Notes: generated by a model not told the origin, from the sequence alone. A stretch of DNA of 64,000 nt from Lentzea sp. NBRC 105346 (GCF_030269605.1 NZ_BSTQ01000009.1:248001-312000); one strand, 5' to 3'; numbered from the stretch's first letter, positions 52,493 through 61,182 are shown. Translations and numbers: made by a program.

Positions 52493-53815
52493 TTATCCGC
52501 CGATGACCGGCGGCGCCACCATCGTGCCGTCGCCGAAGATGTCCTCGGTCTCCTGCAGGTAAGACGCGGACTTGTGTTCCTTGTCCTCGTCCCCCTGCCC
52601 CTTGGCGCCTTGGCCCATACCGCCCATGCCCGCGGCTCCACCCGCGCCCGCACGTCCGGCCGCTCCAGCCCCACCGGGCCCGAAGCCGCCCGCGCCGCCA
52701 CGGCCTTCGCCCATGACGCCGGCCGACCCGCCGGGCCCAAAGCCCTGCCCGGCCGCCGCGCGTCCACCGATCCCGCCGGCGCCAGGCCCGCCGAGGCCAC
52801 CGGCGCCGCGGCCGGCGCCGCCTCCGGGGCCACCGCCCGGACCGCCGCCACGCCCCGTGCCGGGTCCTCCCGGACCGCCAGGGCGGTTGCGCGGATCGTT
52901 CGGGTTGCCGGGACCAGGCGGCCGGTTGCGGTTGCGCGGGTCGTTCGGGTTGCGCGGGTCAGGCGGCTTCGTCGGGTCGTACGGCAGCTGCGGTGGCGGC
53001 GGCGGAGGCAGCGGCCGATCACGGTCGTTGAGCGGCGGGGGCGTCGGCGGGTCGACGCGCCTGCCCGGATCGTCGATGCTCGACTTCCGCGTGCCGTCGT
53101 CGCTGCCAGGTGGTGGCGTCCAGCCCGACTTCGTTGTGCCGTCGTCGTCCCCCGTGCCGTCGCCGGTGCCGTCACCGGGCTTTCCCTTGCCCGGTGGTGG
53201 CGGCGGGATCGGCGGCCAGTTCTCGATCGGTGGCGGCGGAGGCGGCGGCTTCTCGATCTCGGCGCCCGCCCCGTCTGGGGACTCGAACGTCGGAAGATTG
53301 CTGGAGGCGCTGTTGGCGGAGCTCGCGTAGGTGTTGAGGACGCGCATGTTCGCCTCGTTCACCTGCTGCTGCTTTTCCAGAGCGTCGTCGTAGTCCGTGT
53401 CCCAGAAGGCGACGGGCTGGTACCAGGGCTTGTCAGGCACCTGGACGGGTGGTTGGACCGAGTTCTTGGCCTGGCGGAACGCACTTCCGATCTCGAAGCT
53501 CGCGTTCGACGCTTGCTGTGCGCTGTCGCCGGTCGCGGTGGCCCAGGTGCCGAGGGGAGAGGTGTTGGCGCGCGCCTGATCACCGGCGGCGCCTTCCCAG
53601 CTGGCGCCCGACGCGCGCACGGCGTCGTTGATCAGCTGAGCGACGTTCGCGTGACCGTTGGACAGGCTGGCGAAGCCCTGATCGCTCATGTCCGTCGTCG
53701 CCTCGGGACCCTTGCCATCGTGGAACCAGCTGTAGATCTTGTCGGCCCCTATGCCCAAGGTCATCAGGCCGAAGCCTGACAAATCCATGTCGACCGGTGA
53801 TTGAGGATTCGTCAT
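52493..53815 (-). CDS. PPE/WXG-type type VII secretion substrate with Gly/Pro-rich tail
   Basis: This 440-residue protein has a helical N-terminal part (about 30-175) with a W-x-G-like turn (GASWEGAAGDQARAN) and long amphipathic helices, as in PPE-like substrates. A very long low-complexity tail follows: Pro-rich (EKPPPPPPPIENWPPIPPPP), then Asn/Pro/Arg repeats (NPNDPRNRNRPPGPGNPNDP), then Gly-rich to about residue 410. The last 30 residues are non-repetitive (EDIFGDGTMVAPPVIGG). It is probably exported or surface-exposed with help from the EspG-like protein. Exact family naming is uncertain. Confidence 0.72.
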   Translation of the reverse strand: MTNPQSPVDMDLSGFGLMTLGIGADKIYSWFHDGKGPEATTDMSDQGFASLSNGHANVAQLINDAVRASGASWEGAAGDQARANTSPLGTWATATGDSAQQASNASFEIGSAFRQAKNSVQPPVQVPDKPWYQPVAFWDTDYDDALEKQQQVNEANMRVLNTYASSANSASSNLPTFESPDGAGAEIEKPPPPPPPIENWPPIPPPPPGKGKPGDGTGDGTGDDDGTTKSGWTPPPGSDDGTRKSSIDDPGRRVDPPTPPPLNDRDRPLPPPPPPQLPYDPTKPPDPRNPNDPRNRNRPPGPGNPNDPRNRPGGPGGPGTGRGGGPGGGPGGGAGRGAGGLGGPGAGGIGGRAAAGQGFGPGGSAGVMGEGRGGAGGFGPGGAGAAGRAGAGGAAGMGGMGQGAKGQGDEDKEHKSASYLQETEDIFGDGTMVAPPVIGG

Positions 53816-53822
53816 CGCTGCC

Positions 53823-54431
53823 TCACTTCAGCCCCTCGATCGCGATGGCCGCGCCCTTTTCCGACACGGTGCACGGCGTCGAATAGTTGGGCGCGGTCTT
53901 GGTACTCATGTTGACCTGGACCATCAGCGCCGTCTTGTCCGACAATGCGACGACGGTGCTGCAGTCACCGTGGACGCCGTCAATGCCGTCGAAACTCGCG
54001 GCCGGATAGCCGGAAACCTGCGCCGGTTTGAAATACGGATAGTTGCTCTTGCCCTTGTAGTAGTCGTTCAGCGTGCTCTTGCTGAACGTGTACGTGAAGG
54101 AGAACGCTCCGGTGGGCGCCTTCGGGTGCCAGATGCACTGGGGCTGACCGCTGCGGTCACGCTTTTCGCCCGGCTTCATGTCGCCGAGTTGGGTGATCTG
54201 CTCCGGCGTCAGCAGCGTGCATGGATCGGTCTTGAACTTGTCGAGGCTGAGCGGGGTGCCGGTGACGGGTGGCGCCTCACCGCTGCTCGAGGCGGAGGTC
54301 GACGTCGGGGATCCGGTGTTGCCGCCCGTGCCCGGTGCCGTCGTGGCGGTGCCCGGCGTCTTCGAGTCGCAGCCGACGAGGAGCCCCGCTGCGGCGATCG
54401 TGGCCAGAGCGGTCAACGCGAGACGGTTCAC
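53823..54431 (-). CDS. DUF3558 lipoprotein
   Basis: This 202-residue protein has a lipobox LLVGC (Cys about 21), a Thr/Ser/Gly-rich linker (about 24-58), and a DUF3558 domain with DPCTLLTPEQ and a second cysteine in QCIWHP; GDCSTVV and TPCTVS give further paired cysteines. DUF3558 lipoproteins occur beside ESX accessory genes in Pseudonocardiales and mycobacteria. Their task is unknown. It sits between the PPE-like and the PE-like genes in one operon. Confidence 0.85.
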   Translation of the reverse strand: MNRLALTALATIAAAGLLVGCDSKTPGTATTAPGTGGNTGSPTSTSASSSGEAPPVTGTPLSLDKFKTDPCTLLTPEQITQLGDMKPGEKRDRSGQPQCIWHPKAPTGAFSFTYTFSKSTLNDYYKGKSNYPYFKPAQVSGYPAASFDGIDGVHGDCSTVVALSDKTALMVQVNMSTKTAPNYSTPCTVSEKGAAIAIEGLK

Positions 54432-54443
54432 GAGTGATTTCCC

Positions 54444-54845
54444 CTAAAAAACAGCGGTGTTGTTGGCTTCGGTCTCTCGGTAGACCTTGAGCGCGTCCTG
54501 GATGCTCAGGATGGTCTGGTCAAGGGCGTCGCGGGCCTGGCGATTCGCCCAGCGGTAGCCACCCTCCTGTTCCCCAGCCGCCTGGCGAATGGCAATCGTC
54601 GCGAACCCGCTGTAGAGGTCCTTGCCGGGCGAGTTGACGTTTGCGATGTCCATGGCGTCGTCGTAGAGCTTGAGTAGCTCTTCCTTCGCCTTGTTCAGGC
54701 CGTCGATGAGCTTCTGGGCCTCGGCGGGATCGATACTGAACTTCGTCTGGGACGTGCCGACGAGCGAGGAGATCCCGCTCCCGACCACGTCACCCACCGC
54801 TTGACCCATGACCGGCGTGCTCGCCATGAACTCGATCGCAGGCAT
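54444..54845 (-). CDS. Small helical type VII substrate partner (PE/WXG-like)
   Basis: This 133-residue protein is almost wholly helical: AEAQKLIDGLNKAKEELLKL and RQARDALDQTILSIQDALKV form two long helices joined by a turn. The C-terminus has YRETE, fitting the Y-x3-[D/E] export signal of type VII substrates. It is the first gene of the operon and the likely partner of the PPE-like protein. No classical WXG or PE motif is present, so the label is by context. Confidence 0.65.
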   Translation of the reverse strand: MPAIEFMASTPVMGQAVGDVVGSGISSLVGTSQTKFSIDPAEAQKLIDGLNKAKEELLKLYDDAMDIANVNSPGKDLYSGFATIAIRQAAGEQEGGYRWANRQARDALDQTILSIQDALKVYRETEANNTAVF

Positions 54846-54990
54846 GCTCAGCTCCCCTCAGTGCCCTCTCCCTTAGAGGATTTTTACACAGCGCCGGTTC
54901 CCCGTGGGGCTGATCGATTGAGGAGGATCGCCCAGATGGGTGTCCGATTCGTTCAAGACCGGGGCCGCCGCATGCGCCTACGTTCGAGGC

Positions 54991-55824
54991 ATGATCGAAC
55001 GAGCTAGGTCCTTCATGTGGCACAACGCCCGCGTCCTGGAGCAGCGGCGATTCGAGTTCCTCTTCGACGGCGGCCCGGCCGAGCCGGTGCTGACGGCGCT
55101 GCTCGCGTACCGCAACGACGACGGCGGCTACGGGCACGCGCTCGAGCCGGACGGGCGGGGTCCGACAAGTCAGCCGCTGCACGTGCTAAGCGCGTTGCAC
55201 CTGCTCGGTGAACTGGGCGCGTCGGTGCACGTGCCGCCGGTGCTCGACTGGCTGACCAAGATCTCGAACAACGGGGTGCCGTTCGGGCTCACGAGTGGGC
55301 GGGACTACCCGCACGCGCCGTGGATCGAGATGGACGGTCAGGGCTGCTTGTTGCTGACCGCGCAGGTGGTGTCGGCGTTGCACAAGATGAAGATCAGTCA
55401 CCCGTGGCTCGACGAGGCGACCGAGTACTGCTGGCGGCAGATCGACGGCCTGACCAGCACGCATCCCTATGAGGCCAACGCGTGCCGCATGTTCCTCGAC
55501 GAGGTGCCGGACCGGCGGCGCGCCGAGGAGGCGGCCGAACGGTTGGGGCGGATCGTCAGGGAACAGCTTGTCCTGGACGGCATTCCCGAAGAGGAAGCAC
55601 ACAAGCCGCACGACTTCGCGCCCACGCCGACCAGCCTGGCGCGGCGGTGGTACAGCGACGAGGAGTTCGCGCGCAGTCTGGACGAACTCGTTGCGGCGCA
55701 AAAGGAAGACGGTGGCTGGGACTTCCCGTGGGCGGCGTGGACGCCGGTGACGCGCTTCGAGTGGCGGCCGATCGTGACGATCGACGCGTTGCTCAAGCTG
55801 AAGGCCTACGGGCGGATCAGCTGA
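54991..55824 (+). CDS. Prenyltransferase / squalene-cyclase-fold protein
   Basis: This protein of about 277 residues is built of alpha-alpha barrel repeats like the terpene cyclase/prenyltransferase superfamily: LLAYRNDDGGYGHALEPDGR and LVAAQKEDGGWDFPWAAWTP are QW-like motifs. No DxDD catalytic motif is seen, so cyclase activity is unlikely. Such proteins are common in actinomycetes without assigned role. I chose ATG 54991 (MIERARSFMW), which fits family N-termini; GTG 54940 with AGGAGG upstream is the alternative. The 3' end overlaps the convergent AraC gene by 19 bases. Confidence 0.68.
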   Translation: MIERARSFMWHNARVLEQRRFEFLFDGGPAEPVLTALLAYRNDDGGYGHALEPDGRGPTSQPLHVLSALHLLGELGASVHVPPVLDWLTKISNNGVPFGLTSGRDYPHAPWIEMDGQGCLLLTAQVVSALHKMKISHPWLDEATEYCWRQIDGLTSTHPYEANACRMFLDEVPDRRRAEEAAERLGRIVREQLVLDGIPEEEAHKPHDFAPTPTSLARRWYSDEEFARSLDELVAAQKEDGGWDFPWAAWTPVTRFEWRPIVTIDALLKLKAYGRIS

Positions 55825-56447
55825 CGCAGCGGGACGCCGGCGAACTCCTTGACCTCACGGGACAAGTGGGCCTGGTCGGCGTACCCGGACTCGGCGGCGA
55901 TCGACGCGAACGGCGTGCCCGCCCAGGCCAGTTTCATGGCGCGGTCGAAGCGCAGGACCCGTTGCAGCATCTTGGGTCCGTAGCCGAACGCGTCCAGGCA
56001 ACGCCGGTGCAGCTGGCGCGTGCTCAGGCCGAGCTCCCACGCCACGGACGCGACATCGTTGTGCCGCAACGCATGCGCCGTCGCGGCGACCGCCGGGTCC
56101 GGGCGCAGGCGTTGTTCGGCGAACGTCACGATGTCGTTGGACGAGGTGAGGCGAGCCGCCGGCACCAGCTCGGTGAGCGGCACGCGGAGGTCGCGCAGGG
56201 CGTGCGCGGGCACGCCGAACACCGCCGGGCCCGCGCCGGGCGGGAAGCGCACCCCGAACATGCGGCCCGGCCGGATCGTCGTCAGGTGCGCCTCGGTGTC
56301 CGGGCCCGCCACGAACAGGGCGCCGGTGTCCGGAACCCAGATCAGGTCGGTGCAGCCGTCCGGCACGACGCGCGCGACGTGCGGCTCCGTGGACTCGCGG
56401 GTCCACAGGCAGGCCAGCCCGGCGGGCGCGGGGTGCTCGCGGTACAC
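55806..56447 (-). CDS. AraC-family regulator with DUF6597-type N-terminus
   Basis: This 213-residue protein has an N-terminal sensor-like region with VARVVPDGCTDLIWV and GVRFPPGAGPAVFG, typical of short AraC proteins. The C-terminal helix-turn-helix (about 125-205) contains VASVAWELGLSTRQLHRRCL and SIAAESGYADQAHLSREVKE. GTG 56447 appears to be the start. Its neighbour, the convergent prenyltransferase-fold gene, is not an obvious target. Confidence 0.82.
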   Translation of the reverse strand: MYREHPAPAGLACLWTRESTEPHVARVVPDGCTDLIWVPDTGALFVAGPDTEAHLTTIRPGRMFGVRFPPGAGPAVFGVPAHALRDLRVPLTELVPAARLTSSNDIVTFAEQRLRPDPAVAATAHALRHNDVASVAWELGLSTRQLHRRCLDAFGYGPKMLQRVLRFDRAMKLAWAGTPFASIAAESGYADQAHLSREVKEFAGVPLRQLIRP

Positions 56448-56524
56448 GTCGTCATCGTCTCAAAGTCCCGGCAGGTCGACGACCGGTCTGATCGTCCCGA
56501 GCCGCACTACCGGTTCCGAGCACG

Positions 56525-56550
56525 AAAAAAGGGCCCTGATCAGGCCCTTT
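56525..56550 (-). terminator. tRNA-Val terminator
   Basis: AAAGGGCC-type arms around TGATCA form a hairpin. On the minus strand it begins 4 bases after the tRNA 3' end and is followed by a run of T (TTTTTT), a classical intrinsic terminator. Confidence 0.8.
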
Positions 56551-56553
56551 CGA

Positions 56554-56625
<72 letters not shown>

Positions 56626-56666
56626 GTGTTGCGGAACGAGTCTAGCGGGTGCCTTCGGATTGGGCG

Positions 56667-56705
56667 TGGCGGGGTCCGGAGGAAGGAGGCATCCGGACCC
56701 CGCCA
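56667..56705 (-). terminator. Terminator after GH16 gene
   Basis: TGGCGGGGTCCGGA (56667-56680) pairs perfectly with 56692-56705 (14 bp) around an 11-base loop, 5 bases after the GH16 stop on the minus strand. Confidence 0.7.
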
Positions 56706-56710
56706 CAGGC

Positions 56711-58096
56711 TCACGTGCCGAACTTCACCCAGTTCAAGCTCACGTACGGCGCGGGCTGGCCGCTGGTGAAGGTGATGTAGACGTCGTGGGTGCCGGTGAC
56801 CCCGCTGATGTTCGCCGGGACGGTCGTCCACGACTGCCAGCCGCCGGTGCCGGCGATGGCGAAGCTGCCGATCGGCGCGGCGGTGCGGCTGTCGAGGCGC
56901 ACCTCGACGAGGCCGCTGACGCCGCCGGTCGCGCCGGAGGCCGCGCGGGCGTAGAACTGCCGGGCCGTGCTGCTGCCGAAGTTGACGCCCGAGAACTTCA
57001 GATAACCGCCGTTCGCGATCTGGTGCACGCCCGATCCGCCTTCGGACACCGTGCCGATCGTGCCGCCGGAGCGTTCCTGGGCGCTCTCCGCCTGGATCTC
57101 GCTGTAGGCGTTGTAGCCGCCGCCGGGGTTGGACGACGTGGTGGTTGTCGGGTTCGTCGTCGTGGTGCCGCCGCCACCGCCGGACCGGTAGACCGCGACG
57201 TAGTCGACGACCAGCGAGTGGCCGGGAACCGTTGCGGCGGTGGGGGTCTGGCCGGCGAGCGCGTTCGGGAAGGCGCCGCCCATCGCGAGGTTCAGCAGGA
57301 TGAAGTAGCCGGCGTGAGTCGTCATCTGGTCCCACGTGCCCGCGCCGACCTGGTCGCGGTTGACCGTGTGGAACTGCTGGCCGTCCACGTACCAGCGGAA
57401 CTGCTTGAGACCGTCGTCCCACTCGAAGCGGTACGTGTGGAACGCGGACTGGCACGACGAACCGGGGCAGGGGCGGTTCGACGCGATGCCGCTCGTCTCG
57501 TTGCACGGCCCGCCGGGGTTCACTCCACAGTGGAGTACGCCCCAGACGGAGTTGATGCCGTTGACGTTCTCCATGATGTCGAACTCACCGATGGACGGCC
57601 AGTTCCAGTAGTTGCCGCGGTAGGGCGACCCGAGCGCCCAGAACGCTGGCCAGTAGCCGAGCGCCGCCTGGCCGGTGACGTTCGGCATCTGGATGCGCCC
57701 CTCGATGGCGAGCTTGCCGCCCGCCGCCGGCTTGAAGTCCGACCGCTGCGTCTCGATGCGCGAGGACGTCCAGTTGCCCGCGCCGTCGCGCTGGGCCGTG
57801 ATGCGGAGGTTGCCCGCGCCGTCGAGCCTGATGTTGTTGGTGCTGTTGGTGTAGTTCTGGATCTCACCGGTGCCCCAGTTGCCCGGACCACCGGGATAGG
57901 CGTGCCCGAGATCGAAGATCCAGTTCGACGAAGACGGGAGCGTGTTCGCAGCACCGTTGAAGTCGTCGCCCCACACGAACGTCCAGCCGGACGGCGTGGG
58001 GGGAATGGCCGCCTGGGCGGACATGGCGACGACCGCGACGGGTATCGCGGCGAGCAGTGCGGTCGTGGCCGCGAGAATGCGGCGTCGGCGGCTCAT
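56711..58096 (-). CDS. Secreted GH16 endo-beta-1,3-glucanase with CBM6-like domain
   Basis: This 461-residue exported enzyme has a signal peptide ending in AMSAQA and a GH16 catalytic domain (about 35-310). The canonical E-x-D-x-x-E active site is at Glu171-Asp173-Glu176 in IGEFDIMEN; the Met insertion there is typical of laminarinases. A Thr/Gly-rich linker (GGGGGTTTTNPTTTTSS) leads to a CBM6-type module (about 335-461) with EIQAESAQERSGG and NGGYLKFSGVNFG. It hydrolyses beta-1,3-glucan such as laminarin or fungal wall. A LacI-type palindrome lies 50 bases upstream. Confidence 0.9.
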   Translation of the reverse strand: MSRRRRILAATTALLAAIPVAVVAMSAQAAIPPTPSGWTFVWGDDFNGAANTLPSSSNWIFDLGHAYPGGPGNWGTGEIQNYTNSTNNIRLDGAGNLRITAQRDGAGNWTSSRIETQRSDFKPAAGGKLAIEGRIQMPNVTGQAALGYWPAFWALGSPYRGNYWNWPSIGEFDIMENVNGINSVWGVLHCGVNPGGPCNETSGIASNRPCPGSSCQSAFHTYRFEWDDGLKQFRWYVDGQQFHTVNRDQVGAGTWDQMTTHAGYFILLNLAMGGAFPNALAGQTPTAATVPGHSLVVDYVAVYRSGGGGGTTTTNPTTTTSSNPGGGYNAYSEIQAESAQERSGGTIGTVSEGGSGVHQIANGGYLKFSGVNFGSSTARQFYARAASGATGGVSGLVEVRLDSRTAAPIGSFAIAGTGGWQSWTTVPANISGVTGTHDVYITFTSGQPAPYVSLNWVKFGT

Positions 58097-58145
58097 GCGC
58101 GAGTGACCTCCTTGTCACGGGCAGGGCGTGTGGTGCTGGCCACTA

Positions 58146-58159
58146 TGAGAGCGCTCTCA
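58146..58159. promoter_or_regulatory. LacI/CebR-type operator upstream of GH16
   Basis: TGAGAGCGCTCTCA is a perfect 14-base palindrome and differs from the Streptomyces CebR box TGGGAGCGCTCCCA by one symmetric base pair. At 50 bases before the GH16 start it is well placed to repress the gene until an oligosaccharide inducer appears. Confidence 0.75.
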
Positions 58160-59112
58160 CGACCAAAAGAGAAGCACCCGTTTGGAGCAATGCCGTGCTG
58201 GGGGTGGGGGATCAAGATCGGGATGTGGGGCGGGGGCCTGCGGGTTTGGGAGCGGTGGGCGGGGTGCGTGGGGTGCGGTGTTCGGCCGAGTGGATGGGGC
58301 GTTTGGGTGGGTCGGTTGGGACGGGATTGTCAGTGGTGGGTGGGAGGATTGCGGCAGGGGCCCCTTGGGGCGGGGGACGCCTGCGGGAGCCTGCGCGGCG
58401 AGCGGGCAAGTGTGCGCGCGGTGGGCCTGCGGAGCGGGCGGGTGCTTGCACGGCGGGCGCGGGTGGGCGGGGAAGTGCGCGGCGGCTGTGGGGAGTGGTC
58501 AGGCGCGTGCCGGTGGGCGGACGCGTGCGCGGAGGGGAGTGCGTGGGACCCCGTGGGGTCCGGGGATCGTCGGTGGTGGTCGGAAATCAAGGTAGGGCCT
58601 CGTTGGCAGCGTGCGCTTGCGGCAGGTGCGCGGTGGGGGGAGCGGCCAGGTGAGTGCGCGGCGCACGTGGGGAATGGGTGGGCACGTGCGGCGGGCGCGG
58701 GGTGTGGCGTGAGCATCCGCGGTGGGCGGGGCGAGAGCGTGCACCGGGGTGTTGGCGGGACCTTCGGGTGGGACTGTGGCGTCCGGAATTGTCAGTGCCA
58801 GTGGGGAGAATGTTGGCAGGGCCCTGGGGCGGGGGACGCCTGCGAGAGCGTGCGCGGCGGGCGCGGAGCGGGGCAGGGGAGTTCGCGTCGGACCGGCGGC
58901 GTCCGGAATTGTCGGTGGTGGATGGAAAAATGAAAGCAGGGGACCCCTGGGGGCGGGGGACGCCTGCGCCAGCGTGCGGGGACGGCAGCGTGTGCGCGTT
59001 GCGGCGGCCGCGACTGCCGTCTGTGGGGCTGCGGCGGGCGCGACTGCGGTCTGCGGGGGCTGCGGCGGGATGTGCGGGCTGCGGCGAGAGCGGACAGTGG
59101 TGGGCTGCGGCG

Positions 59113-59168
59113 GATGCCTGGATGCCTGGATGCCTGGATGCCTGGATGTCCGGGTGCCTGGGTGTCCG
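59113..59168. repeat. 8-bp tandem repeat GATGCCTG, seven units
   Basis: Four exact GATGCCTG units (59113-59144) are followed by three diverged ones (GATGTCCG, GGTGCCTG, GGTGTCCG) to 59168. Slippage in such an array could vary its length. Confidence 0.75.
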
Positions 59169-59195
59169 GGGTGCGCGGGGTGCGTTGTGCGGACG

Positions 59196-59258
59196 GTGGC
59201 GCGTGGGCGCGCGGTTGGCATTGGGACAGTGGCGCGTGGGCGCGCGGTCGGCATTGGG
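59196..59258. repeat. Two 33-base direct repeats
   Basis: A unit beginning GTGGCGCGTGGGCGCGCGGT and ending in GGCATTGGG occurs at 59196 and again at 59229, differing at one base in the shared part. It adjoins the polymerase gene 3' end. Confidence 0.6.
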
Positions 59259-59281
59259 GTGGGGCGTGCTCGCCGTGCGGG

Positions 59282-60934
59282 TTACTTGGCGTCCGCGTAG
59301 GACTCGACTGGGACTGCGCGCATGGGGAAGCGGACCTGCGTGTCGCCGAACAGGAGTCTGGTTGCTTCGCGCGCCGCGCTCGTGATGGCGTCGCACGCCG
59401 CCTCCGCGGCAGGGGCTGGGCAGTGGACCAGGACCTCGTCGTGCTGGAAGAACACCAGGTGCGCGTCCGGGGGTAGGTGGGTGCGGAGGACGGCTAGTAG
59501 GGCGGCGGTCCAGTCCGCCGCGCTCGCCTGGACTACGAAGTTGCGGGTGAAGCGGCCCCAGTTGCGCGCGGCCTGGCGGGAGCGGGCGGCCGAGTCGCCG
59601 GCGTCGTCTGCGGCGCCGGTCAGTTCGCGCCACGCGTCCGATGGGGTTGGAGAGGTTCGGCCCAGGCGGGAGCGGACCATGCGGCCCTGTTCCCCTGCCT
59701 GGGCGGCGGACTCCACGTAGCCGACCGCCGAAGGGAAGCGGCGGCGTAGTACTGCTAGCAGCGGGCCGGCCTCGCCGCTGGTGCCGCCGTACATCGCTGA
59801 CAGCATGGCGATTTTGGCCTTGGGGCGTTCGCCTTGGAACGAGTCGCTGGCGATTGCGGCGTAGAGGTCGTCGTCGCCGCACGCCTCGGCCAGGCGTTGG
59901 TCGCCGGAAAGTGCTGCCAGCACACGGGGTTCCAGTTGGGCGGCGTCGGCGGCCACTAGAAGGTGGCCTGGGTCTGCTCGGATCGCTGTGCGGAGGATGC
60001 GCGGGATCTGCAGGGCCGCGCCGCCGTTCGACGCCCAGCGGCCGGAGACGACCCCGCCCACTACGTACTCCGGGCGGAACCTGCCATCGGACACCCACGC
60101 GTCCAGCCACGACCAGCCGTGCGCGGTCCACAGGCGCTGGAGTTCCTTGTACTCCAGCAAAGGTGCCACGGCCGGGTGGTCCAGGGAACGCAGCACCCAC
60201 GCTCGCGCCGACGGGATGTCGATGCCCTCCCAGGCGAACGCCTGCACGATCGAGCCGGGGGCGTCCGGGTTCACCGCGCGACCGCCGAACGCCGCGACGA
60301 TGCGGTCGGCCAGGGCTGCCAGTTTGCGGGGGCGTACGCCGGGCGGTGTGCGTGGGCCGAGTAGGTCCTCCAGGAGCGAAAGATGCACGTCCTCTCGCCA
60401 CGGGAGGCCGTGGAAGGTCATCTCGCATGCGGCCAGCCAGCTTGCGCAGTCTGCGGCGACCAGCAAGCGCAGTTGGTCGAACAACGGGTTTGCTTGCTGG
60501 GCACCGAAAACCCGGCCCACCGCGTCCAGTGGGTCTACACCTCCAGGCAATGAAGCGGGAACAGGCTCGAACAGGGTGGGTTGCGCGTCGCGCTTGCGTG
60601 GGCCGGCGTCGGGTGGTGGGGGTAGGCCCAGTACGCGGGCGATGGCGGCTGGGAGTTCGCGCGGTTCACGGTGGCGGCCGGCGTGGGCCAGGAGTAGGCC
60701 CTCGGTCAACGTCAGGTCGTGGCAGCGCTCTACGCGCACGCCGGCCGCCAGTAGGTCCGGGTACACCTCCGGCGTCGACGCCCACACCCATCTGGGTTTG
60801 TGCAGACGCTCCATCGAGGACACGGCTGCGGGCAGGTCGGCAGTCTCGACGACCGGGCCGGCGGGGGACCCGTCCTCCGAGATCTTGCGCAACCGGCCTG
60901 CGGAGTCCGCTTCCGGAACGAGGGCTATCAGCAC
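59282..60934 (-). CDS. Family-A DNA polymerase-like protein (bifunctional exonuclease/polymerase type)
   Basis: This 550-residue protein is a short PolA relative of the actinobacterial 'bifunctional 3'-5' exonuclease/DNA polymerase' group. Motif A is LLVAADAAQLEPRVLAALSG, motif B is RPKAKIAMLSAMYGG, and motif C is VFFQHDEVLVHCP. The N-terminal part (about 1-180) is a reduced exonuclease-like fold with few acidic residues, so proofreading is doubtful. It lacks the 5' nuclease domain and is about 350 residues shorter than PolA. It is coupled to a small upstream gene (7-base overlap). Possibly a repair or gap-filling polymerase. Confidence 0.85.
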   Translation of the reverse strand: MLIALVPEADSAGRLRKISEDGSPAGPVVETADLPAAVSSMERLHKPRWVWASTPEVYPDLLAAGVRVERCHDLTLTEGLLLAHAGRHREPRELPAAIARVLGLPPPPDAGPRKRDAQPTLFEPVPASLPGGVDPLDAVGRVFGAQQANPLFDQLRLLVAADCASWLAACEMTFHGLPWREDVHLSLLEDLLGPRTPPGVRPRKLAALADRIVAAFGGRAVNPDAPGSIVQAFAWEGIDIPSARAWVLRSLDHPAVAPLLEYKELQRLWTAHGWSWLDAWVSDGRFRPEYVVGGVVSGRWASNGGAALQIPRILRTAIRADPGHLLVAADAAQLEPRVLAALSGDQRLAEACGDDDLYAAIASDSFQGERPKAKIAMLSAMYGGTSGEAGPLLAVLRRRFPSAVGYVESAAQAGEQGRMVRSRLGRTSPTPSDAWRELTGAADDAGDSAARSRQAARNWGRFTRNFVVQASAADWTAALLAVLRTHLPPDAHLVFFQHDEVLVHCPAPAAEAACDAITSAAREATRLLFGDTQVRFPMRAVPVESYADAK

Positions 60935-61182
60935 GCTCCGATTGTGTCGGAGGGGTCTGACAATTTCGGGACGGAGCCATGGAGCAGTGAGAAGAAGCTC
61001 GGACCGGAGGGCGTCAGCAAGGAGAAACCCGAGGAGTCACGCGCCCACGGACCGGGCACTCCGGGCACCGTGAGCGGCCACGGCGGCTCGTCCGGGAACA
61101 TGAGGTCGAGCAGGTGCAGCACACCCGACGAGTCGGCCACCAGCTGCCAGCGGCCGTCCGGCGACTCCGAGATCTCAAACAT
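60928..61182 (-). CDS. Small hypothetical protein coupled to polymerase gene
   Basis: This 84-residue protein begins MFEISESPDGRWQLVADSSG and looks like a small beta-rich domain (VLHLLDLMFPDEPPWPLTVP). The start overlaps the regulator stop by 8 bases and its stop overlaps the polymerase start by 7. The whole is therefore a tightly coupled three-gene operon. I do not recognise the family. Confidence 0.55.
   Translation of the reverse strand: MFEISESPDGRWQLVADSSGVLHLLDLMFPDEPPWPLTVPGVPGPWARDSSGFSLLTPSGPSFFSLLHGSVPKLSDPSDTIGAC

Larger units (their letters stand above)
58160..59281. repeat. 1.1-kb G-rich non-coding region with dispersed imperfect repeats
   Basis: No gene fits here; long frames on both strands are low-complexity. 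A unit containing [A/G]TTGTC[A/G]GTG followed by GGGGCGGGGGACGCCTGCG recurs near 58327-58395, 58785-58860 and 58903-58985, with a weaker copy near 58563-58625. The spacing is irregular. The plus strand is strongly G-over-C skewed. It looks like a family of intergenic repeats that has multiplied between the GH16 and polymerase genes. Confidence 0.6.

Noticed and set aside
51815..53779. 654-codon plus-strand frame
   Set aside because: It is antisense to the EspG and PPE-like genes; its length comes from the low-complexity Gly/Pro tail.
56660..58933. 757-codon plus-strand frame
   Set aside because: It is antisense to the GH16 gene and then enters G-rich repeat DNA; no domain is recognisable.
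59113..59258. CRISPR array
   Set aside because: The repeats are 8-base and 33-base tandem units without spacers, and no cas gene is in the window.
58587..60428. 613-codon minus-strand frame
   Set aside because: It is an out-of-frame shadow of the polymerase gene extended through repeat DNA; Arg/Pro-rich without any domain.
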